A DNA stretch of 64,000 nucleotides, taken from the NCBI GenBank assembly GCA_022828595.1, contig JAKGHH010000002.1, forward strand, positions 72,822,383 to 72,886,382. The letters are read 5' to 3'. This DNA is from Nelumbo lutea (Eukaryota; Streptophyta; Magnoliopsida; Proteales; Nelumbonaceae). Position numbers and translations under genes: made by a program. Positions 22,280 through 34,023 of the stretch are shown piece by piece. Positions within the stretch are counted from its first letter, which is position 1. Every line of letters begins with the position of its first letter. The notes below the pieces were generated by a model. That model saw only the letters and a program-made list of their open reading frames with translations, was not told the DNA's origin and made no database searches.

Positions 22280-23154
22280 TTAGGTCATCTTAAGTTTAAT
22301 TAATTGCATGTCATTTGGAAACTTTTGATTTTGCTCATTTTCCTTTCGTTAAGTGTTTTTTCTTCCATTTAGTTAGTCTTTTTTAGCGTTAGCTTAAAAT
22401 TTTACAGTACTTTTCCAGCATATATTTCTCTTATGATTTGCATAGGGCCATTTTTCAATTATTTTTTTCCTCTCGAGTTATATCAGTTGTTCATAGCTGC
22501 CTTATCCATAGCACTCAGCCATGTATGGTATTTTGCTTGCTTATTGGGTTTCCATTTAACCTTTGAATACCTCTTTGGCATGTGTAGTAAGCTTCATTCA
22601 TCACTCACTCATTAGTCACATTTTTCACTAGTATTGCAAATAATTAGGTCATTAATTTTATAACCAACTCCATCCTTTTTTGGCTATTAAATTCTTTGAT
22701 CGCTGCATTCTACTTGTGATTATGAATTCATCCTTTACATGTTATAGTCAATTTCATACTTGTCATTTAGTCATTCCATTTGTTCAAATGCATTTCTTAA
22801 TTAATTGATCGAATGCTTACAACTTCCTCTTTGTTTGCTAGATTTTAATTCAATAGTGTGTGTTTGTATGTATTTGTGTTTTATAAACCCCAAAATTATT
22901 AAATAATCTTTGAAAAATTGGTTAAGTGGAGGCCGGTTTAATCGGGTGCCTGTGGGGTACTTAATACCTTCCACACCGTACCTTGATCCTTAGACCCTAA
23001 GAATCTCATCTTCATTGGGAATCGAATCACCAAAAAAATAAATAAAAATGTTTTTTCTTGAAAAATCTTGAATTTTCTTAAATTCCCATTTCCATAAATT
23101 TAGGTGGCAACTCCATACTCCATTCCGTCCTCTCTTCAGGTCGGGTAGCCACAA

Positions 23155-23790
23155 ACGCTTTAAAGTCAAAGTGTACAAGGACAATGGCACTCGCAAATTT
23201 ATTTTTGATCTCATAAAATGTTGCTTGCCCTAGCTCAATCTATTAAAACTTTTGTTTTCTTTTCATGCAATCTATGATATGGTCATGATGGTGCCAAAGT
23301 CTCAGATGAATTGTGTATAGAAGGAGCAAGTCCATGGAAACTCGTGGTCTCGTGCAGGTTTTTCGGTGTAGGCCACTCATGGATTACTTTAACCTTGGAC
23401 TCGTCCACTCTGATTCTCTCAAGGGAGAGCTCAAAAACGAAGGAGATTAAGTTTGGTTGCATAAATGAGCATTTCTTCAAATTTTTAAAGAATTTCTTCT
23501 TATTTAGAATATCAAAATCTTCACACAAATGCTTTGTGTGTTCATCAATACTTCTATTACATATAAGAATACCATAAAAATACACAATAATGAATTTATC
23601 TAAAAAGAAATGTAAAGGTTGAGTAATCACCCTCACAAAAGTAGACGGAGCATTAGACAACCCAAATGGCATGACTAACCATTGTACAAGCCTTCCTTGG
23701 CCTTGATGATTGTCTTTCATTCATCGCATGGCCTGATGTGAATTTGGTGATAAGTGCTCTTCGAATCTATCTCAATGCGCGTGCACATGT
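23155..23790 (-). pseudogene. Chromovirus RT remnant with lost active site
   Basis: The minus-strand frame 23720-23283 contains WLVMPFGLSNAPSTF and EWPTPKNLHE, typical of gypsy chromovirus RT. The catalytic motif reads VYFYGIL where the family has YFDDIL, so both Asp residues are lost. Upstream, YHQIHIRPCDE (about 23770-23735) extends the match. Downstream, YEIKNKFASAIVLVHFDFKAFV (to about 23160) reaches the insertion border. A frameshift lies near 23700. Confidence 0.72.
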
Positions 23791-24926
23791 GTGTGCACTG
23801 CAATGATGTGCACTTTGCTCGCACTTTGTGTGACTTGCGAAGAGCGGCTTTGGTTTTGGTGCAATGCTGACCGTTGGTCATCGTTGATGAGATCAACAGT
23901 TACCATTCGATCGGGTGTGATCAAGAGACACAATTCAAAGTTAATGTTAACTACCTTTTAAACAATCACAATGTTTGAAATTGTGATTGTTCAATGTGCC
24001 TTCTCTGAACCAGCACCTACCTTTCTTCATACCTCTTCATAAACTTTTTAAGGAGCATGAATAAGACTTCAAAAAACACATTTTTTTCGAAATCCACTCT
24101 CTCTCTCTCTCTCTCTCTCTCAGTCCGGTCTACTACAATCTCACAGAAGGTTTTTCGGAGATTCTTCAACTTTGCTAGTTACAGATTCTCGACCAAAGCT
24201 CTGTTGTATCCTGGAAACAGATTTGCCTGTAACCCAACAGCAAACTCAATGAAACTGAGTGGGGGAAAATAACGTTCTAAAGACAGTGTTTTCAGATGCG
24301 CCTTAGAGCTTCTCCTCCAAAGTTACAGAGACCCCATTTCCCAGCACATTTTCTCCAATAACTGCCGCTGGAAGCAGTTACAGTTCGCTAGAATTCTGAT
24401 TTGGCGAGAGAGAGAAATAGGGGAGAGATCGGGAGAGGAACTTACAAAGAAGGGCCAAGATTTGGCGACTAGAAGAAAAGAAAGAAGAAAGGTTTCCAAT
24501 GGTAGAGTTGGTCAGCAGGGAGGTGAGGTAGATGAAGGGGCAAAGAAAGGAAGGGAGGGGCGGAAGGAAGAAGATGATGAATAGTGCTTTTTGGGTGCAG
24601 GGGTACTTTAGGCATTATAAAAAGTTATCAAGGACTGGTTTGTCCTATTTTTTGGAGAATTTCTTAAAAAATGCCAACTTGAAGTCACTTTTTCAAAAAG
24701 TACTTCTCCACTTTTTTACCAAACACCCATAAATACTTAAAAACCACTTAATATGTGGTCCCATGTCTTAAAAGAAGCACTTGTTAAAAGAAGTACTTTT
24801 TTTAAGTGTTCTCAAACAAAGCCTTCAAAGCTTCTAAACTACTTCCTTCAAAACAACATTCTTGTAGCTACCTTCATTGATCACAACACTGCACAATCTG
24901 CCACCTATGAGGCATGTAGACTTGAA
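23791..24926. other. Non-coding spacer with a (CT)n run
   Basis: No gene recognised. A (CT)n microsatellite spans about 24095-24121. The stretch 24600-24830 has short inverted blocks (for example aagtacttct and agaagtactt) that suggest a decayed MITE. Confidence 0.45.
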
Positions 24927-25155
24927 GATGTGCTATAACCACAATTTGCATCCATCCTATAGCCACAGACAACTACCGTAGCTATAGATGTGCTATAACC
25001 ACGGATTATTTTAACCGTAACTGTAGGCTATAGTTGAGTGAACATATGCTATGGTTTTCTATCCGTAGCGAAATTGTAGCTATAGCTATAGCTACGGTTT
25101 TTCTAACATTTAACTATGATTTTATCCGTAGCTAAAAGTCATTCTTCTTGTAGTG
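24927..25155 (-). mobile_element. CACTA transposon end fragment
   Basis: The right border, read on minus from 25155, is CACTACAAGAAGAATGAC, the canonical plant CACTA terminus. Next to it are repeated subterminal blocks (gctacggataaaatc, accgtagctatagc, ccgtagctatag in both orientations). The opposite CACTA end was not found, so this is a fragment or a small deletion derivative. Confidence 0.65.
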
Positions 25156-25427
25156 TGTTGGTAGCTAAAAGTCAAGTGCCAACAGACTCCTACAAATGAC
25201 TAGAGCTTCTCCCTCCAAGTTGTCATCTGAACTCAACATTCTCCTATGCTTTAAATGGTTTTTGCTAGGGCTCTACATCATTGTACATAACTTGTTTCAA
25301 CTTACAATTGTTGGCACTATATCTGACCTTATTACACTTAAAAAAATTAGATACGCTTTTGCAAGTCTGGGGTTGCTTCTTGAGTTGGTGGGTCAGGGTA
25401 GTAGGTTTGTTGTTTTGTGAGGTGAGG

Positions 25428-26052
25428 GGTATAATTAGAGGTGTTAATTGGGCCGTGCTGCCCGTGGCCTGGCACAACCATGCGGGCCGTGCTGGGCCTG
25501 GGATTTTAGGTCCATGGGCCAGCATGACATGGCATGATCGAGCGGGCTGTGCCGCCCGCAGTCCGTGGGACGACACGACACAGCCCGTAGCCCAGCCCAT
25601 ATATATATTTTATATATTTTTATATATAGTTATATAATATTATATAAATTATAATTATATAATAATACATAGTATATAATATATTAATAAAATAAATATT
25701 TTTTAATATTATTATACTAATTTATTTAATTATTGTATATATAAGAAATTTCATACACAAAATTCATATAAAATTAAAATTTTAAGTTTTTTGTCAATTG
25801 TTTTTTAATTAAGTAGCTTTGGCCTGTTGCATGGCCTGACCTGGCCCAAGGCTCGGCCCACGGGCCAGCCCGGGCTCGAGCCATGGGATATGCCAGGCCG
25901 ACCCCCAAATTTTTCACCGGGGAGGCACGACATGGCCCATGACAGCTCGCGGACTAGCACAACACGGCCCACACTTTGCACAGGCGATGCCGTACAGGCC
26001 TGGCACGACCGTGCAAGCCCGGCACGACCCACTTTACACTTCTAGGTATAAT
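25428..26052. mobile_element. hAT-type non-autonomous element with 8-bp duplication
   Basis: The 609-bp element 25436-26044 starts TAGAGGTGTTAATTGGGC and ends in the inverted form CACTTTACACTTCTA. It is flanked by a perfect 8-bp duplication GGTATAAT (25428-25435 and 26045-26052), diagnostic for hAT. The arms are GC-rich (repeated ggcccggcacg-like blocks) and the centre (25600-25800) is extremely AT-rich. No transposase is encoded. Confidence 0.9.
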
Positions 26053-26742
26053 GGGCTTAAGAGGTCTTGTTACCTTGTCATAGAGACTAACTAGATAACA
26101 AACTTTGGTGGTAGTCAGGAGGAAGAAACTTTCTCTTCATATTAGTTTGTATGGATTCCTAGGTTTAGATCTTGGACTTACCTATTTGGCAATAGGTTTG
26201 GCACAAATTATCCCACGAGGCAAGGGCTTGACCGCATAGCTTAAGGGCCTTAAGGGGAGCTTTCTTTTCTTTTGGAACAACCTTGTAGTTGAACAACTTC
26301 TCTACATTGCTTAACTAGTTGACAACATCCTCCTAGTGGACTATACCTGCATGCAAACTTGGTGATCTCGCATTTGATTCCACCATCCTTGTGTTGAGGC
26401 AGAATTATCTCAACTTCTACATGATGTTTGGGGTGATAATGCTCTCATTCTAGTGATTCCTAGGCAGAAGACACATTGAGCCTTTGTCATACTCATCCAC
26501 ATGGCGACAATAGGGTCAGTAAGATAGGGAGGAAAGGGGAAACAGGTGAGCACTTCTAGAAGTCCTCCTATCTCAAAGTTCCATGACCAAGTTGGTTAGA
26601 TCTTGGACCTATGTTAAGATCTGGTCTAACCATTTATCTATGTTGGAGATGAGGTCTTCATGGTCTTACATCAAGGGGGTGTTTATTTGCAACCTTCAAG
26701 TAAAACTCTCTTTAGTGTGGTGCCCTTCACATTTAGAAGTAT
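26053..26742. other. Non-coding spacer
   Basis: No recognisable gene or repeat in this stretch. Confidence 0.45.
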
Positions 26743-27366
26743 GGGTGTAAATGGTATTTGAAAATCTGATTTCAATTTTGATATTTGACATAATCGAATC
26801 GAATTCGGATATGACCTGATTCGATTCAATAAATATCTGAATTTGACCGATTATTTAATTCTTATATATAATACATAAAATATTTTATATAATTTATATA
26901 TAATAATTAAGTTATATATTTATATACTTTATATCAATAAAATATTTATTTTATATATTTATTACTTATATAAAATAATTATTTAATCGAATAGAATATT
27001 CAAATATTTAATCGGATTTGAATTGGGATATTAATTTTCAATATCCGTCAGATATCCAACCCGCTAAGCGGATAGAATCTAGAATTTACAAAACCCTCCC
27101 CAAATCCACTTTGTTGCCATCCTTGCTTGGGCTAGGCTTGGGTTTGGGCATATATATATATATATATCATACAATGCTGGACAAACTTAAATTGCATCAG
27201 ACCAGAACCAAAGGCCTCAATGTAAGCCCAATCTGAGTTTAGTTTAGGCCCAAGTTTTATTTGCTCAAACCTATCTTAAAGTTCAAAAACTAAAACCCAA
27301 CCTGTGTAAAAGCTTTGATTGAATCGGGTCAGGCTTGAATTGGATATACCCGACTTGCACCCCTAG
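26743..27366. repeat. hAT-like composite repeat, no duplication found
   Basis: The left end (tatgggtgtaaatgg) and right end (gacttgcacccctag) look like hAT termini in opposite orientation. The interior has inverted gattcgaatt/aattcgg-type blocks and an AT-rich core, then a gggcttgggtttggg segment with an (AT)n run (27151-27168). The 8-bp flanks do not match. It may be two overlapping elements. Confidence 0.4.
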
Positions 27367-28194
27367 CTCTATTGCCTGAAATTGTTTCAACAAAGCCTGT
27401 ACATCGCATGGGTCCATGCTAGTTAAAAATCTAATTTGGGTACAATTTTAGATATTTTTTAGGTCATTTTTATGTCATTTTGAACCATTTTGGGAAAATG
27501 TTGTGTCACATTTAATGCTATTCTAAGCTGTTTTTTGTGATCATTATGCACCAATAATGAGCAAATTTGAGTCCAAATGTTGGCTATTTTAGATTCATTT
27601 TGGACAAATTTTTTGTGCATATTTGAGGAGTTGTTTATGAATCGATTATGCTTATTTAAACCATATTTCGGTGGTTTTAAGCATTAATTTGAGATCTCCT
27701 TTTTGTATTTATATCCAAATTTATTATTATGGCCAGAAATTGCAACTTAGGTCCATTTGGTATTATGATGTAAGAATTTGAAAATAATATATTTGAGTGA
27801 TTTTGGTATTTGATTTTAGAATTATTTACTGAACAAATTGGTGTTATTTAATCTAATATCCGGCCAACTTTTAAACTCAATCTAGCTAAGAGGATTCTTC
27901 ACTGCTTTCTATTGATTAATTTAAACTTGTAAGATTATTTATGGTTTAACTGCATCTTAAGTCAATTTTGTATTTCTTGTTGGTCAAAACTTAGATGGAG
28001 GTGTAACTATTTGGTTGCATGACCTGTTAGAGTTTGGGGATTTCTGGTGGGCGAATTGTTTCAAAGTGCTTGAAGCCATGCGTGGTGATAACCAATTAAA
28101 TGTTAAACATAATAATAGATTAGTGCATTTTATTCTTTAAAATATTTACTTGTTTTTAAAAAATTTATAATATTTGAATTTTGAAAGGTACCAT
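27367..28194. other. Non-coding spacer upstream of AIG1 copy 1
   Basis: AT-rich sequence. I searched it for the missing P-loop exon of the AIG1-like copy and did not find GxxxxGKS coding sequence. Confidence 0.5.
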
Positions 28195-28806
28195 TGATGT
28201 GATGCAACGGTATTCTAGTTTCACAAATGATGTATGAGCCCGGTACTTGTTAATCGTATATATGCCTGAAAAAGAAATTGATTCTTGGCTAGAAACATAA
28301 ATTATAATAGTTGACACTCCTGGTGGGGCTATTTTGGTTGATGTCTTTTCTTCTTTGGTTTAGTTGCTAGCTAATAGGATTGTAATAGTTAGTGGTTTGG
28401 TTTGTTATACATTTACTTACTCCATATCCTTGGTCTATGCTCTCTTTCAATTATTTAGGCTTCTGTTGAACACAAACCCTAACACTAACAAGTGGTTGCA
28501 GGATTATTTGATTTTGCATTTGATCATGGTAGTCGTCAAAAGGAGATTGTTAAGTGTATTGATCTAGCAAAGAATGGGATCCATGCAATGCTTATGGTCT
28601 ATTCTACTTCCACTCGTTATTCAAAAGAGGAAGAAGCTGTAGTTCAAGTAATAAAAGGAATTTTTGGGCAAACAATTACAGACCACATGATTATTGTTTT
28701 TACTGGTGGTGATCTTTTGGGTGATGATGATGATGGTGATAATGATGATATTACAAAAATATTTGGCTCAAAGTCCTAAGCCTTTACAGGTAATACATGA
28801 CATCTA

Positions 28807-29153
28807 TGCCCCGTTTGTTTTTCGGTAAGCCACTTACTTGGGTATGTGTTTTACAGGAAATACTTATCCAGATAAGTGGATTTACTCATGTTTTATTTTT
28901 TATGTAAATAAGGCAATGACCATCTTAGACTTAAAAATTTCATTATTAAAAGGGGCATTTTTGTCCCATCTAAGTATTGACAACTTTTCCCTAGGTGGGA
29001 AAGTTAATTTACCCAATTTTACCCCCCAAGTAAGTGATACCCAAGAAAAATAAACTTTCACTTATCCCCGCACGGATTTCTTGGTTAATAGGAATCAAAA
29101 TCCCATTAACCAACTTTCTCCCCTTTCAAAATCCAAAAAAAAAGAACGCCCCC
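28807..29153. mobile_element. Tourist-like MITE, family C copy 1
   Basis: A 347-bp element in the second intron of AIG1 copy 1. It is flanked by CTA on both sides. Ends tgccccgtttgtttttcgg and ccaaaaaaaaagaacgccccc are roughly inverted. The interior is nearly colinear with copies at 46089-46459 and 57949-58314 (shared gggcatttttgtcccat, ggaaatacttatcc, caaaatcccattaaccaact). Confidence 0.75.
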
Positions 29154-30043
29154 CTAGAATCAACATTTCTTTTCTGGTCTTCATGCAGATATATTTGGTT
29201 TATAACAGTACAAAATCTCTTTCCCACTCATCGTCAACTTCAAAGAAATGCTTTTACACATGTCATCCATGACAATGGTGAAAAAGAACATTAAAACATA
29301 TATAGAATTGTTCATTGTCTGTTGTTGTTGTGATGCAGGAAATTGTTAAACAATGTAAGCATCGAGCAGTACTCTTTGATAACAAGACTAAGGATCAAAA
29401 TAAACGGGATTTGCAAGTTAGAAAATTGATCTCCCTTGTGGACAAGGTCGTTAATGATAATGGTGGACAACCATATAGAAATGACCTGTTTATGAAAATG
29501 CAGGTAAGGATTATATTAAGGTTGTGTTTGGTATATTATTGGTTTTTCAATAATATACTTGAAACACAAAGACTACCACTGTTTGAATTTGAATATTCCT
29601 GTTTGGTAACTCAAAACAGTCTCAAATCGAATAGAAAATTGACCATGCATTAATCTCAAAACACTAATGTGGCGCAATTTGACAGTCTAGCCAACTCTGT
29701 ATAATGCAAACAATGTTTGTTTGACAGAGAGAAATTCAGTGGCAACTTATCCAACTGGAAGAAGCTAAGTCGAAGGGGTTAAATGGAAACGAAATACTAA
29801 TGATGCAGGAGAGGATGCAGAAGGCATATGATGAACAACTCAAACAAGTAACGCAGATGGTAAACTCTGATCCTTTAGTCTTCATTGATTTGCACTCCTA
29901 TAGATTTGTTTGCAGGATAGATGAAGTTGAGTAAGACCTAAAGCAAAGTACTTAGAAAACCCAAGAGCAAAACTAAACTAGAATTTACAACAAATTATTT
30001 GCAATTTGTACTAGTGAAAATGAACACTTGTATGCAACTTTAA

Positions 30044-30137
30044 GGCTGTGTTTGGTTTGAAGGAAAAGATAGGGAAAGGTGGGGAAACCTTTACAAACCT
30101 TGTATGAATTTCCCTATGTTTCAAACCAAACATAGCC
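30044..30137. mobile_element. 94-bp hairpin MITE, family D copy 1
   Basis: Flanked by TAA on both sides (30041-30043, 30138-30140). It is almost one continuous inverted repeat, from ggctgtgtttggtttgaagg to tttcaaaccaaacatagcc, so RNA would fold into a stem of more than 35 bp. It lies in the last intron of AIG1 copy 1. A relative is at 42044-42141. Confidence 0.75.
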
Positions 30138-31527
30138 TAAGTGAAACATGCACCTACACAAACAAGCACAAACACATAGAAGACATGATTTAACATGGTT
30201 TGGCCATGATTGTCATTTTAAATTGAACTGGTATTTGGCTTCTCCTAGTGGTAGTTCCTAAATGCTAAACCTTTTTCACTCATGAAACCTAACTATCTAT
30301 GAATTATGCAATGCATCCTTGTAAAGATAATGTTCTCTTTATCTCTCAAATCTTCTTCTAGCTTCTAAGGAAGCATCGCACCCATGGGCATTTCCCTGTG
30401 TATAAAGGTATCCTTCTTTTACATTTCTTGAAGCCAAACTTGGAAAATTTGATTTGGAATGGCAATCGGTTAGTAACCACCATTAGGCTAGTGGATAGAT
30501 CAAGAGTTCTTTCTAATTAACCGTGCGAACATCCCTACCTTCTCTCGTCTGTTTTTTTTTTGAGTTGGAAAGGCCTGAAGTCAACTTTCATTCACCTATA
30601 AAATCTTGGTTAAACACCAGGAGACAAATCAGACTTAAGCAAAAGAGAAATAGAAGAGGGAATGTCACCCACCCAAAAGCAATAACCATTAACACCAATT
30701 TTAACAAGTTTATGAACAACACGGTTGAATTTCCTCTTGACATGATAAACCAAGACTGAATCAAAGCAGAGGAGAAGCCGGCCACCGGCAGTCCATAATA
30801 TATGTGTGTATGGACCACGGTGAGAGGGAAGATTCCTTATTTTGTTGTCATGAATTCATAATTGTTTTCTTCTAAATTAGCTGCATCAAATTTAACTAAG
30901 ATGGTGGCAATTTGTTTGGAAATTCCAACGATCTGTTTCCTTCAATTGAAGTTGCTACTTTGATGCCATCTATTTATTATTAGAAGAACTGGGGTTGCTT
31001 TGTTGTGAACTTCAATAAAATTGAAATGCACTCTACCATAGGTGTCTTTATGTGCTAACGTTTTTCTTTCTTTCTTTTGGTTTTCTTTTCATTATGAACC
31101 AAACAAAACACCAAATGCTCACTCAGTTTCTTTAGCTTCCCAAACAGAAAATGTTCTTTCTTTCTTTGCTTTTGCAAGAAAGAGCCCATTATATTCTACA
31201 TGGATTCTGGCTATGTAGTCTTTAATTTTTATATTTTTGTAAGATTATTTCAAGGTATGCAATTTAGAGGTAATTGAGTCATTAATTAGTCACTCAATCA
31301 AACAAATTTGGATTGGTTTCAGATTGTTGAAATAAAACAGTGTCATTCCATCTTATTTCAATATATATTGTCAGACTTAGATCGGATACACAACCAGAAT
31401 GCTCTTGGGCTACAATTTTACAGGTGAATTAATTGGGCAGTTAGTCTGTTCATACAATTAACACTGTTTTATGTTATTATAACAACCTGTTCAAGTGCCA
31501 ATCTTGTCAGAAACTTTTAGCTAGCCA

Positions 31528-31570
31528 TGTTGTATGTATGTATGTATGCATGTATGTATATATGTATATT
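31528..31570. repeat. (TATG)n microsatellite
   Basis: A tgta/tatg run with interruptions, directly upstream of the last exon of AIG1 copy 1, within the intron. Confidence 0.85.
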
Positions 31571-31913
31571 TGATTGTTTTTCATCCGTTCACACAAAATC
31601 TTATTATATACAGATTGAATCGAGGTTCATGAACACAATTTCTAATCTTCAAGAACAACTAGAACGAGAAAGAATTGCCCTATCCAATGCATTAGAAGAA
31701 GCACGAAAGGACCAAACGAAATCAGCCGAGGAAATGGGAAAAATTGTCCAGGAGTTAAGGGACCTCAGGCGGCAGAATGAAGATCTTCAAAACAAATTAC
31801 TTCAAAAATCAGAACCCTCACTTGGGGAGAAAATAATCAATTTTGCAGTGCCAGCATTGATACCGTCACTTGGAGGTCGACTATTTGGCGCAGCGCTTCG
31901 CATGTTTAAATAA

Positions 31914-32252
31914 TTTGTGCAAGATGCCAATTGGGAATTTACATTTGCGCCCCACAGCACATCCCAACTGTGTATTGTGAACATCTCCCAATCACAATTT
32001 TCACATATATTACCAATGCAAGCTGAGATGTGCATGTGGGGCGTAGATGTGAACTCGCCAACCAGTTGGTTGATAAAGTCTCCTACTCGTTGTAGCGGAG
32101 ACTTAATATCGAATCCCACCTAACTACACCTGGTTGGGGGGGTTATGGGTTTGGGGGATGGGCTACCCCCCTATTGTGTAGGCCCTTGGAGCAAAATAAA
32201 AAGTTTAAATAATTGCAGTAATAATGAAATATATATTAGTGAAAGGGTTCGA
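31914..32252. other. 3' flank of AIG1 copy 1
   Basis: Contains an AATAAA at about 32195, a possible polyadenylation signal 280 bp after the stop codon. No gene. Confidence 0.4.
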
Positions 32253-32561
32253 CTATGATATGAAAAATATATGATATCTGAAAAACTTTTGACCAGTCAA
32301 TTAGAATCATAAAAGTGGTAGCCAATTAGGTGTTGTTTATCAAAATCATGGTTGCCGATAACGGCAAGGTTAATTTGTGATGAAAGCAATATTTTAAAAA
32401 ATGAAACTGCTTTTTCCACCGTCAACCAATATCCAAAAAAAAATTTGATCAATCAACCAATATCATAAACCTGTTGTTAACCAATCGGGTGAAATTTAAC
32501 AAAAATCCGGATTTTGGTTGGTTAAAACTCTTCCCGTATCATGCCTTTCCAAGCATCACAG
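32253..32561. mobile_element. TIR MITE, family E copy 1
   Basis: Starts ctatgatatgaaaaatatatga and ends atcatgcctttccaagcatcacag, imperfectly inverted. Compared with the 154-bp copy at 55135-55288 it has extra sequence in the middle (about 32350-32510). It lies just downstream of AIG1 copy 1, while the other copy lies just upstream of AIG1 copy 2. Confidence 0.6.
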
Positions 32562-32744
32562 ATTTTCCCTAATAAAATAATTACGTATACAGCAAAAAGG
32601 TTACAAAATTTTATTAATTAATCATTAAAAAACTAAACATTACAAAAAGAAAAGAAGTTCAAATGTTATTATTGTGGCTTTGAATAAAGGTATTTAAATT
32701 GAGGCACCGTAATTGATTACGTTTAAATCTCCATAAAAGGAATT

Positions 32745-33003
32745 TGCCAAGCTTTAATTAATTGAATGGTCTGATCATCTAGTCTGAACGGATAATCCAT
32801 TCTGATAAAATAAATAAAAAAAATAAAAAATTTTAAAAAACCCAAAAAATGTTCAAAAGCCGTTCCTGGGTCAAATGGTTTGATCACCTGAGGTAGTGGT
32901 TTATTGACCAAATCAACGGTTTTTATTCAGTTTTGGGGTAAAATGGAACCGGCCAGGTGACCATTCTCAAATTTTCCAGTCCGGTCCGATTTTGAAAACA
33001 TTG
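32745..33003. repeat. TIR repeat, family F copy 1
   Basis: Shares the block order with 45230-45478: a gtctgaacgg/gatcggcc-type segment, AT-rich aaaaataaaaaa, gttcaaaagccgttcctgggtcaa, tttattgaccaaatcaac, and the end ccagtccggtccgattttgaaaacattg. The left end is missing. Confidence 0.55.
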
Positions 33004-34023
33004 ATTAAAATCAAAGTTTATTCACAGAATGTACTTTTTAATTTTGTTCATTTTATAATTTGATTCAAGTTCAAATCAAACTGATAACAATTTGGATGAA
33101 TTTATTTGGATTTAGTCCAACCCAATTTCTATACTAGGCCATTTAAATCCAATTTGATTAGTTTCGGTTGGGATTGGATCCAACCCACCAACAGTCGAAT
33201 TCTGTTCAATTCCGTATAGAACATTTCATGGAATGTTGCTTTTACCAAACATAGGTTTCATATTGTTAAAAAGTATTTGATAAACATGCGTTTGAAATTA
33301 CTTTTCAAAATATTTATTTTTGTACTATTAAAATTAATGTTGTGTCTTTAATCTACAAAATTTAATGATGAAAAAAATATATCTTAAAAATAGGTTTTAA
33401 TGAGAGAATATATCCAATTAGTTTTAAATTTTACATTCAATTTTCATCATTAATAAGAACATTCATTATTTACCATACTTATTATTGTTTAATATGTCGA
33501 ATATATGATGCTAAAATGTTCCCAATTATTTTTTATTTTTATATTTTTGCATTTTATCTATTTTTTAATTTTTTTATTTAATTGTGGCAACATGGATTAA
33601 CCCATTTGACCAAAAATGGTTTAATTTATTACCACCACCAAGATGAAAACACTATTTTTTCCTATGTAGATTTTAAAAGTATAAGTTTTTATGTTATTGG
33701 AATTATTAATTTATTATGTATGGATTTAATTAATATAAATTAATGATGAGAAGAAACAAAAATGTTTTAAATATATGATTTAATGAAGGTGAATGTAAGT
33801 TGATTCCTTAAATGTTGGATTTAATGAGAGGTAATTGAATGCATTGAATATCTTAAAATTACATCTTTTCAACTCATTTAATATCAATAACTGATTACCC
33901 TATTTGCCCTCAATTTTTATCAATAAAATTAAATATGGAGGGGTAACTTTTGTCCTTAAAAAATTTTAGAAATATTCTTGAGTCTATTCATGCTTTTTAA
34001 AGTAATATAGATGTATATTTCTA
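33004..34023. other. AT-rich non-coding spacer
   Basis: Very AT-rich. I see no gene, RNA or repeat border here. Confidence 0.5.

Larger units (their letters stand above)
19826..23154 (+). mobile_element. Long LTR-like insertion splitting a chromovirus
   Basis: The insert is bounded by the two halves of one chromovirus pol gene. It begins tatagacaccccatttttgca, similar to LTR starts of the form TGTAGACACC. It ends with a ggtggcaactcca block that resembles the primer-binding region after a 5' LTR, followed by only a short internal piece. It carries a 168-bp tandem array, a TIR repeat (21399-21640) and a Tourist-like hairpin (22159-22279). The likeliest reading is one long LTR of a gypsy element plus truncated internal sequence. 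No target-site duplication was identified. Confidence 0.5.
28195..31913 (+). pseudogene. AIG1/IAN-type GTPase copy 1, 5'-decayed pseudogene
   Basis: Exon 1 survives only as a degenerate tail ending IIIVDTPG (G3 motif) at 28322. Exon 2 (28502-28789) encodes LFDFAFDHGS, LAKNGIHAMLMVYS and the G4 region IVFTGGD. Exon 3 (29339-29503, 55 codons) holds the G5 motif LFDNKT. Exon 4 (29728-29859, 44 codons) and exon 5 (31614-31913) encode the coiled coil. Every remaining junction has GT and AG. Breaks: no P-loop; a TAA in the exon 1 tail; a GAT-rich expansion makes exon 2 ten bases longer than in copy 2 and shifts the frame. The C-terminus is hydrophobic (IINFAVPALIPSLGGRLFGA) instead of a CaaX box. 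The family consists of membrane-linked GTPases implicated in plant defence and stress. Confidence 0.85.
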
